This document shows positions 25,171 to 38,896 of a stretch of DNA of 64,000 nt, in pieces. The notes beneath the pieces are model-generated. The model worked only from the letters and a program-made list of their open reading frames with translations. It did not search any database and was not told the DNA's origin. Both the position numbers and the translations under genes were made by a program. The stretch's first letter is position 1. Each line of letters opens with the position of its first letter. The stretch is from Lucifuga dentata (Eukaryota; Chordata; Actinopteri; Ophidiiformes; Bythitidae): the NCBI GenBank assembly GCA_014773175.1, contig VXCM01001249.1:62001-126000 (forward strand). Direction: 5' to 3'.

Positions 25171-25407
25171 CAGCAGACAACCTACACAACTCATTATTTT
25201 TAATTAACACCACCTTCAAAGTCCATTACCATCAGTTGCTATGGGAACACTGCTGGTGATGCATGCACAGCAATAATGTTTAGTGCTACAGCCGTCAAAC
25301 TAGCAGGTAGAGCATGCAGGATAGTTATCAGCCTCCTGTCTGAGCCTTAATGGGAGTAAATGAGGAAAATCAGTGAATGAACTGCTGGATCACACATTTA
25401 TATGACT

Positions 25408-25950
25408 TTAAAGTGGTTATGTAGCATACCAGTGGTTTTGCCTGTTTGAGATAATAAACATGACCCGCATACATGTTACGTCTACCAACCATTTTCCGAA
25501 ACATAAATCTGTTTTTTATTTTAGTTTTTGTGTTACTTTTCCAAGTCCCCTAATCTTTTTCAATTAAATGTTCAGGTGATACGCTCACTTTAAAATTTTG
25601 ATTTTTCGCCTGCTAACACTTATGCACAATTGTAGAAGGCACTGGCACGATTTTAATTTCTCAGTAAAAGCAGTCTTCTTCTGGAACTGTATTCCCTGGC
25701 GGAGAAATACATTTTCTCCCATGTAGCTCCATATTGGATGAGTAAAATTAAGTAACTTTGACAAAAATTAATAATGGCATGTGATTTACTGCGATGTATT
25801 ATATATCTCAAAGCACATTTCAAACCTATGTAAGTGGCAGTCCAAAAGGTAGGAAATAAAGGTAATAAAGGTAGTTGGAAATAAAGTAATGTGTGTGTGG
25901 GTAATGTTTATTGGGCTCAAACATGTAAAATTACTGGTATGCTCCTTTAA
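25408..25950 (+). mobile_element. TTAA-ended foldback MITE, copy G
   Basis: It begins TTAAAGTGGTTATGTAGC with a small insertion in the arm, then CATACCAGTGGTTTTGC. It ends CTGGTATGCTCCTTTAA. The body carries TTAAATGTTCAGGTGATACG and the ATTCCCTGGCGGAGA block. Confidence 0.82.
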
Positions 25951-26693
25951 AAAATATATAGGATGGTGTTTATGGTGAGTTTGCCATTCATATGCAGCCA
26001 CTTTTGATTTGTATGTGGACACATTGAAACATAAGCTTACAGATATAATTCAAAAATCCTGTCTTGAATATAACACAAACCAAGTAGTATTTCTAAGAAA
26101 TATTATTTTTAGCAACAAATTTGATACTATTCTATTTTTTTTAAATCTGCAGTTACTATGTGATTTTTCCATGCCAAAAAAAACAAAAAAAAACAAACAA
26201 AAAAAAAACAAAACCAATAACAATGTGTTCTAGAACACGCTGTTATTGTGTTTATTTGGCATGGAGACATCCCTTTGTGGTTTACAATAGAAGTCCTCCA
26301 GAGGGACGATTGTGGAGCATGTTGCTGTGCCACACCTCTCCCAGAGACCCTATGATTCAGCATGGATGTAATGCCACGTTTTAACCTTCACACCTTAAAC
26401 TCCATTAAATAGCAGCTAATTCACTAGATCATCGTATCATTGGCTTTTCCAGGGATTTCATTTCCTGCTTTTTTGCAGGCAAACGGGATTCAGATGGCAG
26501 TGGTTGTTGCTTCGTAGCAGGTTTTACATCAGAGGTCCTTGAGGGTTAACAAAGCTTGACGGTTGGAGAGGGCTTTCTTTCGTTCCACATGGAAAACACC
26601 TCTGTCCTTGAGACAAGACTGCCTGGTATGCACTTGATGTGATCCACCATGGCCATGGCAGCCATAAAGATGTGAAACAGCTGTTGATAATAG

Positions 26694-27363
26694 TTAAAGA
26701 ACCATACTGGTGTTTGTTCATGTTTGAGCCTTATATATTCAATTTTCATACATGTTACATCACTGACAATCATTTCCAAAAGGATAAAACTGTATTCCAG
26801 TTTTCCTGATATTTTGCTAAATCTCTTAATCTTTCAAAATTAAATATTCAAGCAATACACCCACCTTAAAAATCAGTGTTTCACCTGCTAATAGTTACAC
26901 AGACTTATGAAGTCATGTTCTTTAAATTTTTTGATAAACACAGGTCTTTTTTTCTTCTTTTGGAACTATATTCCCCGGTGGAGACATACATTCACTCTGT
27001 GCTTTTTATTGAGCTTAAACACTAAAATTACNACTATATTCCCCGGTGGAGACATACATTCACTCTGTGCTTTTTATTGAGCTTAAACACTAAAATTACG
27101 TAACTTCTAAAAAAAAACCCTGAATGCACATCTTGTTCACGATGGTGGATTATCTATCCCAAGAACGTTTCAAGTATCAACAAGTTGATTTTAATAGTGT
27201 ACCAGAATGAACTGAAACCAATGGTGGTCTGGAAGGTAAGAAAAACATTTTTAATTCACTGTTCCAGTAGTATGCTTTGGAAAATTATTGTCAGTAACGT
27301 TACATGTATGAAAATTGAATATATAAGGCTCAAACATGCAAAATGGTTGGTATGGTCCTTTAT
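26694..27363 (+). mobile_element. MITE copy H (with assembly duplication)
   Basis: It begins TTAAAGAACCATACTGG and ends GGTATGGTCCTTTAT, so the right TTAA has a point change or is shifted. It belongs to the subfamily with TTTTCATACATGTTACATCA and TGACAATCATTTCC. A single N at 27032 is flanked by two copies of the same 67 bp, so its true length is about 600 bp. Confidence 0.82.
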
Positions 27364-27469
27364 GGTCCTATTTATTTTTTACTTTATACATTGTTTTTGC
27401 ATAAATTAGGGGAAGTTTTTCATAATTACTTAAGAATTTATCATAAACCAACAAAATAACTCTCACTAA

Positions 27470-27545
27470 ATAAGACTAGAGTACATACCTCCAAGGCTGA
27501 ACAAACCTTGACAAGCCGAGAGAAAGAAATTACTATGATAATCAT
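27470..27545 (+). repeat. Dispersed repeat R, short fragment
   Basis: The block ACATACCTCCAAGGCTGAAC and then CCTTGACAAGCC resembles the first part of the R copies. The rest of the element is missing. Confidence 0.45.
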
Positions 27546-29681
27546 AGAAAAGATGCATAATCTGAGCAGAGAGAGACAGTCATCTTTGACCACTTTTCTG
27601 CCATCTGCAGACAAACAACTATCCATGCATCCATCTATTTTCTATACCCGTTTGTCCTGCAAAAACAAGTACCTGTCACCACATGTAAAATATCAACACC
27701 TGTATGACAACAATCCACAGACATGGTGCAACAGCAACAGCAATCATTCCTGTCATTGCACTGCAATAACTGCAGAGTTGAACTGTTGGTTGCTTTGAGC
27801 AAAGGGCTTCACAAGTAGAAATTAAATATAAGCTGTAACTTCTCTTTCTTTAGCTTTAGCATAAACCATTTATGTGTTTCGTGCTTTATGCTTTCCTGGC
27901 TCTGGCTTTTTGTAATATCAGTGTCTGGATATGATCTGTGATCAGTATGAAAACTGTTTTATGGAATAATATTTAACACTGAGCTTTTGCACAAAAGTGG
28001 AGTGAAATCTCTGTTATTTCAGACATAACTGGTCAAATTTATTCTGAGGTTAAAGCTAACCCAGATTCATTTATGCAAAACACTCTTTTATGCTTTGTGA
28101 AAGAGGTCGGCCTGTCGTGCATCTCACGAATGCAAAGAGTTTCAGAAGGAATTTGTTTCTTGTCAGCGATGATAAAAAACCGTCTGTCTGCATTCCTCAC
28201 CCCAACTCTTACCCTCACACTTCAAACTTTTCTGAAGCCTCTGGACTGAATTCTACAAAACTCATCTGAGATTCTTAGTTTGTGTGACATTTTTAATACA
28301 CAGCATAAGTGTCATTGCCAGTTTCACATCCTCGTTCATCATGTTTTTCAGGCACCAATCAGATATGTGGAGTCAATCAGGCATCTGAAGTGGAGATTGT
28401 AATCCCTAAGTGGGTTTCCATTCTAGACATAAAACATTCCGTGAAGTGCAGCTGAAGAGCTTTTGGAATGGGTGTGTTCACAAACACAGGTGCAGGCAGG
28501 AACACTGTACATACACTTTAATAAGGGGATACATGTTTATACCATGTGTCACATTTCCACAACTTGAACATTTTAAGACTCAGCATACTAATGATAACAC
28601 TGGTATCACTTTGTATCTGATAGGAATTTGTTGTATCACCATGTTGACAATATTGTGGTGCGATGACTTGTTGATGAATTTTCACATCATGTGCAACAAG
28701 CAAAACAAGCATGCCCAAAAACAATAAAAAAAATAAAAAAAAACAAAAAAAAACCCCAGAAAAAAACATTTTACATTTTTCATTAATTTCTTGATGTTTT
28801 CTTGACATGAGTCAAAGCCTTGCTCCCAGAACATGGAGGAATTTCCATGTTTATAGAAAGAACCATGTTGCTACACAAAATAGGGTTTTAGTAGGAACTT
28901 TATTTATTTTTTGGCTTGCAGTTTTATGAAATTTTATTTGCATCCTCTATTTGAATGCTCCTGATTTCTAATTTACTGCATATTTTTCATATGACGATGA
29001 AAAGATTTACAACACAGTTCTTCAAACCTGATTTAAAACGTATTCTGTCATTCGGTTGAACTTCCGTAAATATCAAGACAGTTTATTGTGGGTTTCTGTG
29101 AAGTCAGACTTTTGTTTACAGGATAATATACTGTATGATACCCTCACTATCAACAATGACATAGATTTGGAGGAAGCGCCACACCTAAAAGCGTCACTTG
29201 GTTCAAAGTGATGGAATAACCAGTTGGCTGGAAAATGGAAATTAAACCGGCATTGTGAACATCATGTGACTATCAAATTTATTCACGTGTTGTATTATTG
29301 TAATGACAAAAGTTTCAAAATATGATCCCGAAGTGTATCGTGCAGTATTGCTTTGTACATCAACACAAGGTCAAAGCATTTAGCCTGGAGTGTGTGCTGG
29401 TGAACTGTGTTGTAGTTTGGTAATTCCCAAGTATTTTTTGACTCGTAATAAATATTTTGAAGTGCCAAAGGCCTAATGTGATATAGTGATGATCCCTTGT
29501 CTATTTCCTTCTGATAGAACAGAAGCTGCTGTACATCCTCTGTGAGGATGACACACAACTAAATGCTGGACACAGGAAAGTACAGCCATTTTTCACAGAA
29601 AGTGTGTTTTTTCTTTCTTGGAAAAGCCAGCACCAAGTAACGTAGACTGTAATGTTGTAGCATGAAACAAAGACACAGATT

Positions 29682-29682
29682 C

Positions 29683-29719
<37 letters not shown>

Positions 29720-29738
29720 CAGAGAGAGAGAGAGCGAA

Positions 29739-29783
<45 letters not shown>

Positions 29784-29796
29784 CAGAGAGAGAGAA
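29682..29796. repeat. (GA)n microsatellite, 115 bp
   Basis: A long GA run interrupted by AAAG, GACAG and GCGAAAG units that themselves repeat, suggesting internal duplication. Confidence 0.95.
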
Positions 29797-30043
29797 CCTT
29801 AGTCAGGGTCTTATTTAATCTGCAGGGCATCATAAACAAGGCCCACTTGTATTAAAAGGTTTTTGGAAACAACTTTATTAGTCCATTGACAGGGAGACAG
29901 ACAGACCTAAGGAGGCAAAGTGTCTCCTTCACTGTTTAATACTATATAAAATCCATATTAATCATATATTTTGTAAAATTCACAGGTTCCAGTGCATTTA
30001 GGTATTTTGATAAGGACAAGAACAAACACATTACCATTACCAG

Positions 30044-30763
30044 TTAAAGGACCATACCATCTATTTTTCATGTTGAGCCTAATACATTCAATTTTCATAC
30101 ATGTTACGTTACTGACAACCATTTCCCAAAGGATAAAACTGTATTTCAGTTTTCCTGATATTTTGCAAAATCTCTTAATCTTTCAAAATCAAATATTCAA
30201 GAGATACACCCACCTTAAAAATCGATGTTTCTTCTGCTAATAGTTATGCAGCCTTATGAAATCACAGTTGTTTGAATTTATCAATAAACGCAGGTCTTCT
30301 TTTGGGACTATATTCCCTGGTGGAGACATACATTCACTCCTCACTTTTTATTACATTTAAACGCTAAAATTACGTAACTTTGAAAAAAACCTGAATACAC
30401 GTGTTGTTCACGTTGATGGATTACCTATCCCAAGAACGTTTCAAGTATCAACAAGTTTATTTTAATAGCATACCAGAATGNTGGATTACCTATCCCAAGA
30501 ACGTTTCAAGTATCAACAAGTTTATTTTAATAGCATACCAGAATGAAACTAATCATGGTCTGGAAGGTAGGAATTTTTGTTTTTTAAATTCATCATTCTA
30601 GTAGTATGCTTTGGGAAATGATTGTCAGTAACGTTATGTGTATGAAAATTGAATGTATTAGGCTCAAACNTATGCTTTGGGAAATGATTGTCAGTAACGT
30701 TATGTGTATGAAAATTGAATGTATTAGGCTCAAACATGCAAAATGGGTGGTATAGTCCTTTAA
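30044..30763 (+). mobile_element. MITE copy I (with two assembly duplications)
   Basis: It begins TTAAAGGACCATACC and ends GGTATAGTCCTTTAA. The left arm (ACATTCAATTTTCATACATG) and the right arm (GTATGAAAATTGAATGTATT) are inverse complements, showing an arm of about 100 bp. Single Ns at 30481 and 30670 are each flanked by repeated segments of about 65 bp, so the true length is near 590 bp. Confidence 0.88.
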
Positions 30764-31529
30764 CAGAAAACAGATTGGGTGTAGTGGTGGCAGCTGTGAA
30801 ACACGACACATTCTAGAACACAATAAACAGGGACTGACTCATCTCTGCAGCTGTAGTTCTTTAAAGGTGATCATGCCTCCAGACTACTACCATCTGGCCA
30901 GTTGTGAGCAGCCATTGTTCCCATTTGACCTGTACACGTATCTGAGGTGCAAATCAGGTTACTAAACTGTCATGGGAAACTGAGTTATCATATGTACATT
31001 TATGAGTGTGAAAATGTACAAATAAATGTGTACTCACTGGCCTGATGGGGGATGATAGGGTGAAAAAAACAACTTTGGAAGGCTCCATCATTGGCCTTAC
31101 TTTGACTGGTGCAGAATAATTAATATGTGTCTGGTCCCTGCTGGTTTTCAAAATTTACATGAAAAAATATACACAGATAATTTAGAATATGGTTACGTAT
31201 GTTTGCAAAGATATCTTAGATATCTTCCATTTGACAAAATGGAACATTTCTGAACATTTAGTCATGAAGTAGTCTGTCTGTAATCTGTAATTTTAATCAT
31301 ATGTGAGGTTGGTGAGGTTTGTTCTTCTTCTTCTTCTTTTTATTTATTTTATTTTTATTTATTTATTTTCGGTCACAATTTTATATATGGGGTGGGATGA
31401 GAGATGGGGGGGCATTTTGAAAATCTGTCCAGGGCCCCCAGAAATGCTAGGGGCGGCTCTGCAGAAAAGAGATTATTGTAAAGAAAGTGTACAAAATAAA
31501 TACCCATTCCCCCCCCCCCCCNTCGGTGT

Positions 31530-31859
31530 TTCCACACGCTGAGTGGAAACCTGCCGGCGGGTGTCGACTGTTTAGACTCTAGCTTTCACGCAGGGGCGCA
31601 CATCGTAACACAGATTTATCTCTGCAAATTTCTATGCAGATTCAAAATGTAACCTATATTTCGCGCTAAAAATAATCTTTTTCATTATAATAGAGGCGCA
31701 CGAATGTAGTTCCAGACAAAGACTTCAGGAAAAGTGTTTTTTATTATGAAGATGAAGCCATAAACTGACTGATCGTTTCTCCGGGTGGAAGTTTATTTTC
31801 AGTCTTTTTTGTGATTCCTGTCAAGATGGAAAGCAGAACGCCTTAGAAGAGCAGACGAG
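31530..31859 (+). promoter_or_regulatory. rgl3: Probable promoter and 5' UTR of rgl3
   Basis: The stretch is GC-richer than its surroundings at 31530-31600 (TGCCGGCGGGTGTCGACTG) and immediately precedes the proposed first coding exon. No TATA box is clear. The upstream boundary is uncertain because of a C-run with an N at 31522. Confidence 0.4.
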
Positions 31860-31883
31860 ATGGGAAAATGGGAGTTAACAATG
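31860..31883 (+). CDS. rgl3: Proposed first coding exon of rgl3 (MGKWELTM)
   Basis: The ATG at 31860 opens eight codons ending at a GTAAGA donor. Joined in phase 0 to 35902 it gives [14 protein letters not shown], which lines up with the MSSIQDWGEE start region of RGL1-type proteins. It is separated by about 4 kb of intron. No transcript evidence is available here. Confidence 0.6.
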
Positions 31884-34800
31884 GTAAGAACAAACTCTAA
31901 AATGATTCTAAACTTTCATAATGAACAGAAATAGAAAAAAAGTATTATTTGTATTATTATATTGTATTATTGTAATAATTGTATTATTTAAATAATGCAT
32001 AACATCTACAGTATGTTTGATGTAAGGGTGCAGCCATAAAAATGGTGTCTGGTGATCATCATGTAGTTCAACAAAGTTTTAAATCAAGCAGATACTGAAC
32101 ATCTAGGTCATACAGTGAAAAACAAGTTATGTTTTCTAAATATAGAGGAATTGAAGATAAAATTTAAGAGATTAATGAGACTAATATATGGTATAGATGG
32201 CAATAAATGTTGTTTTTATTCTAATAATATGCTAAAAGTTTTAGTTGTTTCTTGAAGTTTACATTTAATCTCCAAATGCTATAGTTTGGATGATCTCTGA
32301 AAGTTACTTTTAATCCCAAAGCAAATGATGCATGATATATGAAATGATCCCTATAGATGCAGCCAGGGCCAGCCCTAGCCTTTCTGGGGCCCTAGGCACC
32401 CCCTCCCCCCCATCCTCAAGCTAAATAAAAATAAATAAATAGTTAATAATAATAATAAATAAATAAATAAATAAATAAATAAAAAAAAAAAATACTACTA
32501 CTACTACTAATAATAATAATAAATAAATAAACAAATAAATAAATAAATAAAAATACTGGCTGGGTTGAATTTTTGTGAATTAATAAATATCATTTGTCAT
32601 TTTAACTTAACCATTCTGGCCACCTAGTGGTACTGATGTTGACCTAGTTCCTGTACTCACCCCCAGAATATGTGATCAATAAATGTCCCGGTACGTGGTC
32701 AGTCAGTCACCATTCAGGCCACTGAATGAAGAGAAATGGCTGGTCACATGATCCATGCATGTCACCGCACCATTTTTAAATCTCGTTCCTGTCACTTTGA
32801 CAGCTAGCCGGCTCTCTCATCTGGCTGATGATCCACCGCCATGTTAACAGCGTTTTGAGAATGTTTTGGCACATTTTAGCCATTTTAAAGAGGTTTTGAG
32901 TTTGTGTGGCACACAAAAGGATGAAAAAGGGGTCAGTTTACTAAATGTCTGATAAAACACCCAAAATATAACGTAAATTAAATGTGTTTCAAACTAGTAA
33001 TTTCTAATAACATACAAAAGGGGTATGGCTACCCTTTACCTCCCACTCTGCAGTATTAACCTTACTTCCCAGAATTCCCCCAGCCCACTCTATAAATATG
33101 TGCTAAATTTCCTATGAGCCTAATCTTAACTAAAACGTAGCGTCAAACCATAATATGCATAAGTAGTTAGTGAGCTGTTTATGCACATTGAGCTCTATAT
33201 ATACTGTGCATGTTTTACACTTACAGTTAAGATGTAACTTATGAAATTAACACAGATTTTGTGATGTTTCTGTAGCTCTTGAACTTATTTATCACTAATG
33301 AGAGTTCACCTTAGACCACCCTTGATGCTAGGGTCCCCTAGCAACCACGGGACCCTAGGTGACCGCCTAGTTCACCTATGCCATGGGCCAGATACAGCAT
33401 ATCTATAGGGATCTGCGTGGTCTATAGGCAGTGTGTTTGTGTTGTGTGTGTTGTGCTGAAGCTTCAAAGGATAAATACTGCCAGTGTGTATTTGTGTATC
33501 TAGTTTAAATATCTGCTGAGTCTTATTTGCATGAGTTTTCTGAGGACAAGAGTCCTGAATCCCGTTTATTTGTTCAGTTTGGACCACAGCAGCTCGGTTA
33601 ACTTTGAGACTTTCTTGGATTCAGATACTCTCCAAACCCAAGTAATATGAGCCAAATCAATGAAGAGCTTTCTTTTTTTCTAAATGTATTGATATGCCTT
33701 TTAGCATAGCTTTACATCCACAGGACACAATGAACAATCTCCCCTCTGTGTACAAGATAAGTCTTCCTGAGGGACAATGGAGCTTGTGTGATACTTGTTA
33801 GCATAGACACAGCATTGAACCAAGTGTTCTGTCTTGTAAATAATTATGGTCTCATGTTGTTGTTTTTTGTATAAATAACATAATAATTTCAGTGCAGAAC
33901 AACCACAACAGAGCAGAATTAATTCACAATTTGCGTGCAACATCTGCATATAGAACCAGTTGGAGCTGACATTGAGGCTTGTTGTTGAACTAGAATGGCA
34001 CTCATTACAGTTGCAATAATACACTGGCCGAAAGTGAAAGAAATGACTATGATTATAATATTTTCTGAATTTATCCCCGTATTTGTTAAAGATATGTCAA
34101 AACAGTTTGCATGCAGCTGAATCAGGCCAAATTGCGCCTGTTGATACTCTGTCATTGGATAAATATGTTTGATTTTTTTCATGGAGATTGGTGTATTACT
34201 TTTGAAGAAATTGACTAAAATATATGACATTATTAAGAAATCATAAAAAGAATATTCTTGGATCTGCCTCAGGATCCACAACAAAATGTTATGGTTCTTC
34301 ACTGGGCCGTACCCCACCCTTTCGCCAAGTTTTGTCAAAATCGGTTCAGAAATTTTTCAGTAATCCTACTAACAAACAGACAGACAGCCAGACAGACAGT
34401 TAGATGTGGATAAAAATATAACCTCTTTGGTGAAGACAGTTAAATTTGAGGGTAAAGATGGCAGCTGTGGGTGTCTGTGGGCTTCTTTGTATATTTGGCG
34501 TTCTATAGATGTACAGGATATTAACAGGTGCAAGATAAGAGGAAGGATGCAGGATGCAGTGAGCGTGTTTATTGAAATAGATGATTAGCTGCACAAAAAT
34601 GATAATGGGGTCAGATTTGGCAGCTTTGGCAAGGAGAAATTTTATTGTTTTGTTGTTACTTCGATTTTCAACCAATCATGGCTGGAGAGACGGTGATTTG
34701 TGGTAGTTTATAACTTCAAAATCTAATCATCTTGCAGTTCCCTCCAACCACCCACTCAGCTGTTGTCTCATTAATACCACACTCAGTCTTATTCTCCAAA

Positions 34801-37800
34801 GGCAGAGCCTGAGCAAAAGGATCGATTTATCTGATCATCATTATCTGATGATCATTTATCATTTAGTATCTGAATCCATTAAATATGTATTTATTAGGCT
34901 TTTAAATCCTGTTGCCCACACTGTGCACTTGCAGGTTTTTGTTTCTTTTGCTGTATTTGGTGTTTTGCATGAAGTCTGTGTCAATTCATGTTGTTACATG
35001 CTTTTAATTGCCCCTTGAGGGACTAACAAAGTATTTTTGAATTGAATTAAAAAAAAAAAAAATACGTCAAGAGCTGTTGAGATTCTGTTGCTGTATCCTG
35101 CTTCCCAACTCTTCTGAGATCAAACAAGATCAAACAAGATGTTGTCTGAATATGTAATAGAAAACGCTGACTGTCACTCACAACTTACGTCATACTGTTG
35201 GATGCTGGAGGACAAGCAATGGTGGTGAAACGTACTGACGTTTCGTCAGTGTTTTGCATTTGTTTTGGCATTTCACTTTAATGCACCAACCTTTGATAAG
35301 CTTGTATTTATCCATAAACATTAATTTCCCCACAGCCTACAGAATACGTGGAAATCTGCGATAGTTAACTTACATTTCACTTTAATGCACCAACCTTTGT
35401 TAATCCTGTATTTGTCCATAAACATTAATTTCCCCCACAGCCTACAGAATACGTGGAAATCTGCGGTAGTTGAATTATGAAAACAAAAAAACCTGAACAC
35501 TGCTGGCGTCAGTATTTAAGTGACTGAAAATCTGATAATTGTGAGCTGTGGGATGACATGGACCTGAGCAGATTATCATTACACGCTAACCTGTTTGTGC
35601 TGTGGGCATGTGTTGTACTTTTTATGTGACTCATGTGGAGATCAGGTTGTTGTGCCACTTATTTCATGTCTGTTGGTTGAATTTGCTGTTTGGTTGTGGT
35701 AGTTTGCGGCTGTTTTTAACCCCCTGGTGGCTCAAAGTCTGACCCTGATGTTGTGACCATTGATATAACTAAAAATATATTGTGTACCTGCATAACAAGA
35801 TACTAACAGGTACTCAGGGCTTTCGTTAGCACTCACAACACTTTCTCATTGTGAGTGTAACAGACAGTAAAACTCTAAACATACCTCTTCATCCCCTCCA
35901 GAACCCAGTGCAGGAGTGGGGTGAGGAGTTCGAGGACGGAGCAGTGTATGGGATAACTCTGCGTCGGGAGCCTGTCCCCTTCTCCCACGACCCTGATGAG
36001 ACAAATCCATCCTGTGCCTTTGTTCAGTACCGGACCAGCAAGGTGCGACGCCTAAAGGCCGCCACGTTAGACCTGCTGGTGAATCATCTGCTAGACCCCA
36101 CGTGTCAGGAGCAAGACTACGACAGGATCTTCCTCGCCACGTACAGAACTTTTATCAGCATCTCTGCACTCATTGAGCTACTTTTTCACAGGTGGGATCA
36201 TATGATCAGTGAGTCACACACGTCAGAAAACAATGTAAAACACCCAGGTTATGTTTCACTGAAAATACCTCAGCTTTTGAAATACTATCAAACATCGCCA
36301 AAAGTCAAACGTGCCACGACGCTTTTGTGCCACTGTGTGCCACTATCTTGTTTTTTGTTTTTGTTTTTTTTTTAATTTCTAGCTGAATAAGACAAAAAAA
36401 AAATGTTTGTTTTTGGTGTGGCACCATTTCACACAGCAATAAACCAAAGGGCTCATTCACATTCAAATTCAGTCTCTGCTTCAGTTTTTCTCTGTCTCTG
36501 GGTATCTATATCTCTTTCAGACACTGAAACTAGAGTAGAAATAGAAAATAAATACATTTACTCACAAAAAAAAAAAACTCTTTTTAAACACATTCCTGCT
36601 GCCGCAACTGTACATGGAAGATTTTATGTAATTTACATCTCCCCTTCATCACGCAGAAAGGCCATCTATTATGTTCCAGCTTTTGTTAAAACTGCTTTTG
36701 TTGGACATGCAAGGTCACCATGTTGCGTCAGGGCCTTTTTCTACATTGTTTCCCCCACAAGTCAACCTACCCCTCGCCGCTTTGATGTAATAATAAGTAC
36801 CTAGCAGGTGCTCATTACCTTTGTTTTTTTGTTTTTTTTTAAACAACACTTATGCACAGAGTTGTTTTAGCTTGTGGTTGGCATGAGGTCAGATCCAGGA
36901 CAGCTGAAAGGCAAAAAAAAAAAAAAAAAAAAAAAGCCTTTAGAGTATGACCAAGTGCATTGTGGTCTTTTTTCATAGTTGTGTCTTTGATTGTGTCCCT
37001 GTTTGCTCCTTCTAGAGACAATTCTGCCTCAGATCTGGACAACGGTGAATCCTACAGTAGGTGGGTAGATGACTTTTCCCTTGAACATTTGCCTCTTTGA
37101 CAGACAGAATCTTTAACAAATTGACTATGAGTAAACCTTCAAATGTCTTTTGTTTCTAAAGCAAGGACGAGAAACAGGAATCTTTCTACGGACAGGGTTG
37201 CAGTTCATATTCCAGGTCTTCCCTCTTTGTCAGGGACAGTGTAAAAACCAATATTATGCTCTACTGAATGTCTTACCTCAGTTTTTCTCAGTCCTGGTCC
37301 TGCAGTACTATACCATATTTTCCATCTATCCCTCCTCTACCCATGCTTGATTAGTTAATTGATCAAGAGGTGGTGATCAGGTGTGTGTGTACAGCAGGGA
37401 GAGATGGAAAATTTGCAGTGCTGTGGTACTCAAGGACCAGGATTGAGAGCAACTGTCCCTTATTTGAGCGTAGTCTCATTGAGATCAAAATCCATTTTTC
37501 CAGAAAGATGCCTGCAACAAAACATAAATAAGCATAAAGTAAAATGTACAATATATAAGCCCCACCAGCTTTATACTGTATGACCTACTCCCCATGACTA
37601 TTTTCGAGGCAAATTTGTACGCCAATTATGTGTAAGTAGCACTGTCTAGATCTGGATTCCAAATCCTCATTCTTTGGCGAAATCACATTTCAGTTGTGTT
37701 ACTCCTGCTTCAACGTGGTAATCCTATCAGCGTGGCCACTTTCCACCTCTTCCACAATACTCACACAAACCTCCAGCGAGGTGGCCTTGGTATCTGTTTG

Positions 37801-38863
37801 TTCCGTGGCATTTTTAAATTGTTCTTGGAGCTGTTCACCTTGCTTTTTAAAATTTCGTTAGCTTGGGTTTCTGTCTTCACATCTATTTTCAAGAGCAACT
37901 CCATTTTCAAACTTCTTTTTTCACATAGAATAGTCTCCTGCCCAGTCACTGGCATATTTTCTGTCATCTCCATGTTGCAAGCAGCCTTATTAGCATTTTG
38001 CATCTTACGGTGTGTGTCCGGCATTTTAAGATTGCTGTGGAATATTGTTGCTTCTAAGGTGACTTTCAAGTTTTACAGTCACTTAGATACACAGAAATAA
38101 TAGAAACTGGTCGAAGAACTATTAATATTGATGAAATAAATGGTTCAAGTGAAGCACCAAGCCTACTGCACATCTTCATATGGTGCAGCTCAAACTGGAA
38201 GTCCCATGCAAATTTGTAGACAATCAGGCATATGTCATTTTTTTGAATTACAACTAATATTGCAGCACATTATTTTGAAATTCGACATCTTTTTTTAAAC
38301 TTGCAAAACAGAGAAACAAAATTAATCTAGAGTAAAGTTTGGAAATCCTTCTGCAGCTGATGAGCTGTTAGTTTGTCCACACTGGTGTTAACTGCTTCCT
38401 CGTACACAGTGAGTGTGATTAAAGTTTGGCTGCTCTGTAACTAGAAGGTCTCAAGTTCGTGCTGTACAACAGCTTCCAGCAATACATGTCTCGCTGTATG
38501 CTATTCTGACTGAGGGTGTTGGGTAAGAAGCTGAAATGATTCTTTCTCTACTCTCCCCAGCCCTCTGTTGGTCTTTGTCCAGACATGGCTGGATGAGTAC
38601 AGCGAGGACTTCAGGGATCCTCCTCAGCACCCTGCACTCAGGCTGCTGCTGGATCACCTGAGGATCAGCTCTGCTGTGCATGACAACTTGCGCTGTCAGC
38701 CCAACTTCTGCTCTCTGGCTGGGCAAGCTGAGGCGCTGCTGCAGAGGTTCCAGAAAGAAGGTGAATCTCTATTGCATAATGTGATAAAAGTAGCACAGTT
38801 TAGGCGGGCAGTTTTATTTTATTTTATTTTATTTTATTTCATGTGATCTTATGTGAAAGACCA

Positions 38864-38896
<33 letters not shown>

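Larger units (their letters stand above)
24300..31530. other. Intergenic region between slc44a2 and rgl3
   Basis: No protein-coding exon is recognised. It contains a teleost dispersed repeat at 24945, MITE copies G, H and I, a fragment of repeat R at 27470-27545, a GA microsatellite at 29682 and a fragment with hAT-like CTAGGGGCGG sequence near 31430. The open frames here fall inside these repeats or in AT-rich DNA. Confidence 0.7.

Noticed and set aside
38420..38470. Possible tRNA-derived SINE head
   Set aside because: The TCTCAAGTTCG block resembles a B box, but nothing around it folds convincingly or repeats elsewhere in the window.
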